Assembly (NCBI GenBank): GCA_902803195.1
Contig: CADCOX010000184.1
Coordinates: 1-6,004 of the forward strand
DNA from: an uncultured Bacteroidales bacterium
GTDB taxonomy: Bacteria > Bacteroidota > Bacteroidia > Bacteroidales > Bacteroidaceae
Length of the DNA stretch: 6,004 bases
Direction of reading: 5' to 3'
Shown: positions 4,975-6,004 of the stretch, one piece after another
Numbering within the stretch: position 1 is the first letter of the stretch
How the letters are laid out: each line of letters begins with the position of its first letter
Made by a program: the position numbers and the translations under genes
Notes under the pieces: generated by a model
Database searches by the model: none
The model's input: the letters and a program-made list of their open reading frames with translations, nothing else
What the model was told of the DNA's origin: nothing

Positions 4975-5633
4975 AAAAGTTACCATCAACACTTCCCAAT
5001 ATGCTCTGTGTGCTGACCCTCATCTCGGTCATTGCCGCTGGAGCATTGGCCTACGTGAACAAAATGACCGCAGGCCCTATTGAAGAGAACAAGGCGCGCA
5101 CCCTTGCCGAAGGCATCAATAGTGTGCTTGGCGTTACCGACGCCCAAGTGCAGGAGACCACCGAGGCCGAGGATGCCAATGGCAACCCTGTCGTCATCTA
5201 TTCTACTGACAAAGGCGTAGCCGTGCAGGCTATCGACCCCAACGGCTTCGGCGGTACGTTGAAGGTGCTCGTCGGATTTGCTGAAGAGGGTTCCATCAAA
5301 GGCTATACCGTTCTCGAGCATGCCGAGACCCCAGGCCTTGGCGCTAAAGCCTCCTTCTGGTTCCAGAAGGGCGAGAAGGGCGACATCATTGGCAAGAATC
5401 CTGGCGAGAAAGAACTCACCGTCTCCAAGGATGGTGGCGAAGTGGATGCTATCACAGCCTCCACCATCACCTCCCGTGCTTTCCTGCGCGCTGTCAACGT
5501 CGCTTTCCGTGCTTATGCCGGTGCTTCGGCTACCGATGCACAGAGTGGAGCTTCTGCCCAGCAACACGCTAAAGCTAATCCTGAAGAAGTTACTGAACCC
5601 GAGGGGACTCCTGAGGGTGAACCCCAAAACTAA
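4971..5633 (+). CDS. rnfG: Rnf complex subunit RnfG, FMN-binding protein
   Basis: RnfG is anchored by one N-terminal helix (about 9-29) and exposes an FMN-binding domain outside the cytoplasm. It is related to NqrC and passes electrons via covalent FMN. The protein has 220 residues. The domain includes VLVGFAEEGSIKGYTVLEH (99-117), ETPGLGAK (119-126) and the flavinylation region DAITASTITSRAF (159-171), where T165 occupies the FMN threonine position. The motif reads T-A-S-T rather than the common S/T-G-A-T. The C-terminal 36 residues (185-220) are an Ala/Glu/Pro-rich tail, probably disordered. The start overlaps the rnfD stop and has a strong Shine-Dalgarno at 4959. FMN attachment would need an ApbE flavin transferase encoded elsewhere. 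Confidence 0.94.
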   Translation: MKKLPSTLPNMLCVLTLISVIAAGALAYVNKMTAGPIEENKARTLAEGINSVLGVTDAQVQETTEAEDANGNPVVIYSTDKGVAVQAIDPNGFGGTLKVLVGFAEEGSIKGYTVLEHAETPGLGAKASFWFQKGEKGDIIGKNPGEKELTVSKDGGEVDAITASTITSRAFLRAVNVAFRAYAGASATDAQSGASAQQHAKANPEEVTEPEGTPEGEPQN

Positions 5634-5636
5634 TCC

Positions 5637-5643
5637 AAAGGAG
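5637..5643 (+). promoter_or_regulatory. Shine-Dalgarno sequence for rnfE
   Basis: AAAGGAG lies eight bases before the ATG at 5652, in the 18-base gap after the rnfG stop. It fixes the rnfE start. Confidence 0.7.
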
Positions 5644-5651
5644 AAACGATT

Positions 5652-6004
5652 ATGAAATACATCAAAATCTTATGGAACGGCATCCTTAAGGAGAATCCGA
5701 CCTTTGTCCTTCTCCTTGGTATGTGCCCCACGCTCGGAACCACTTCCAGCGCCATCAATGGTATGTCGATGGGTCTTGCCACTATGGCCGTGCTCATCTT
5801 CTCCAACCTCATCATCTCGTGCATCAAGAACCTCATCCCCGATCAGGTGCGCATCCCCTCGTACATCGTCGTGATTGCGTCGTTGGTCACCGCCCTTCAG
5901 ATGATCATGCAGGCCTATACGCCCGAGGTCTATAAGACCCTTGGTCTGTTCATCCCTCTCATCGTGGTGAACTGCATCATCCTCGGTCGTGCCGAAGCCT
6001 TTGC
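5652..6004 (+). CDS. rnfE: Rnf complex subunit RnfE, N-terminal 118 codons (truncated by window edge)
   Basis: RnfE, related to NqrD, is a membrane subunit. Together with RnfA it is thought to hold an intramembrane Fe-S cluster in the centre of the complex. The frame runs open to the right edge and gives about 118 residues of a protein that normally has about 200. It begins MKYIKILWNGILKENPTFVL. Cysteines at 25 (LLLGMCPTLGTTSS) and 108 (IVVNCIILGRAEAF) match the positions of the conserved cluster cysteines in the NqrD/RnfE family. Hydrophobic helices lie at about 38-58, 71-88 and 97-112. The first segment has the MCPTLG pattern. I call RnfE rather than the paralogue RnfA because of the KENPTFVLLLG start and the gene order; rnfA should follow. 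Confidence 0.92.
   Translation, partial: MKYIKILWNGILKENPTFVLLLGMCPTLGTTSSAINGMSMGLATMAVLIFSNLIISCIKNLIPDQVRIPSYIVVIASLVTALQMIMQAYTPEVYKTLGLFIPLIVVNCIILGRAEAF

Noticed and set aside
4986..5627. Long minus-strand open frame of 213 codons opposite rnfG
   Set aside because: It mirrors the full length of rnfG, has no recognisable domain, and arises from the codon bias of the plus-strand gene. Other minus-strand frames opposite rnfB, rnfC and rnfD were rejected for the same reason.

Overview
The window is a segment of a Bacteroidales chromosome. Prevotellaceae (a Prevotella-like organism) is my best guess, but the genus cannot be proven from sequence alone. The evidence is a perfect Bacteroidetes-type -7 promoter box (TATCTTTG), mostly SD-less starts, a ribosomal protein S16 with a long Ala/Glu/Lys tail, and the order rseC-rnfB-rnfC-rnfD-rnfG-rnfE.

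Layout. Bases 2-361 are the 3' end of rpsP (ribosomal protein S16), followed by a hairpin terminator at 410-437. The 273-base gap to the next gene holds that terminator, a weaker hairpin (486-507), an imperfect palindrome (534-545) and the promoter box at 592-599. From there a plus-strand operon runs to the right edge: an RseC-family membrane protein (635-1084), rnfB (1136-2134), rnfC (2131-3498), a foreign-looking small gene for a four-helix-bundle protein (3547-3909), rnfD (3997-4974), rnfG (4971-5633) and the first 118 codons of rnfE (5652 to the edge). rnfA is expected just outside.

How the genes work together. RnfBCDGE(A) form a membrane complex that passes electrons between reduced ferredoxin and NAD and couples this to ion pumping. 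RnfB is the ferredoxin-side Fe-S protein. RnfC is the NADH/FMN subunit. RnfD and RnfG carry covalently bound FMN (threonines T158 and T165 here). RnfE and RnfA are membrane subunits sharing an Fe-S cluster. RseC-family proteins are linked to Rnf/Rsx function in enterobacteria, which fits its place as first gene of the operon.

The most interesting part is 3499-3991. The four-helix-bundle gene sits between rnfC and rnfD inside a 38-bp terminal inverted repeat (37/38 matching). Each arm is built from 7-bp units (AATTCAC/AATTCAT). The left arm begins on the base after the rnfC stop codon, and the right arm ends six bases before the likely rnfD ATG. Removing the 493-bp unit leaves a compact rnfC-rnfD junction. 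The protein belongs to the family encoded by intervening sequences (IVS) of 23S rRNA genes, and the size and inverted-repeat design resemble such an IVS, but the host here is a protein-coding operon. The gene is about 37% GC against roughly 55-60% in sampled stretches of its neighbours. I propose an IVS-like element in an mRNA whose long stem could be cut by RNase III or could control rnfD translation. This is inference from sequence only.
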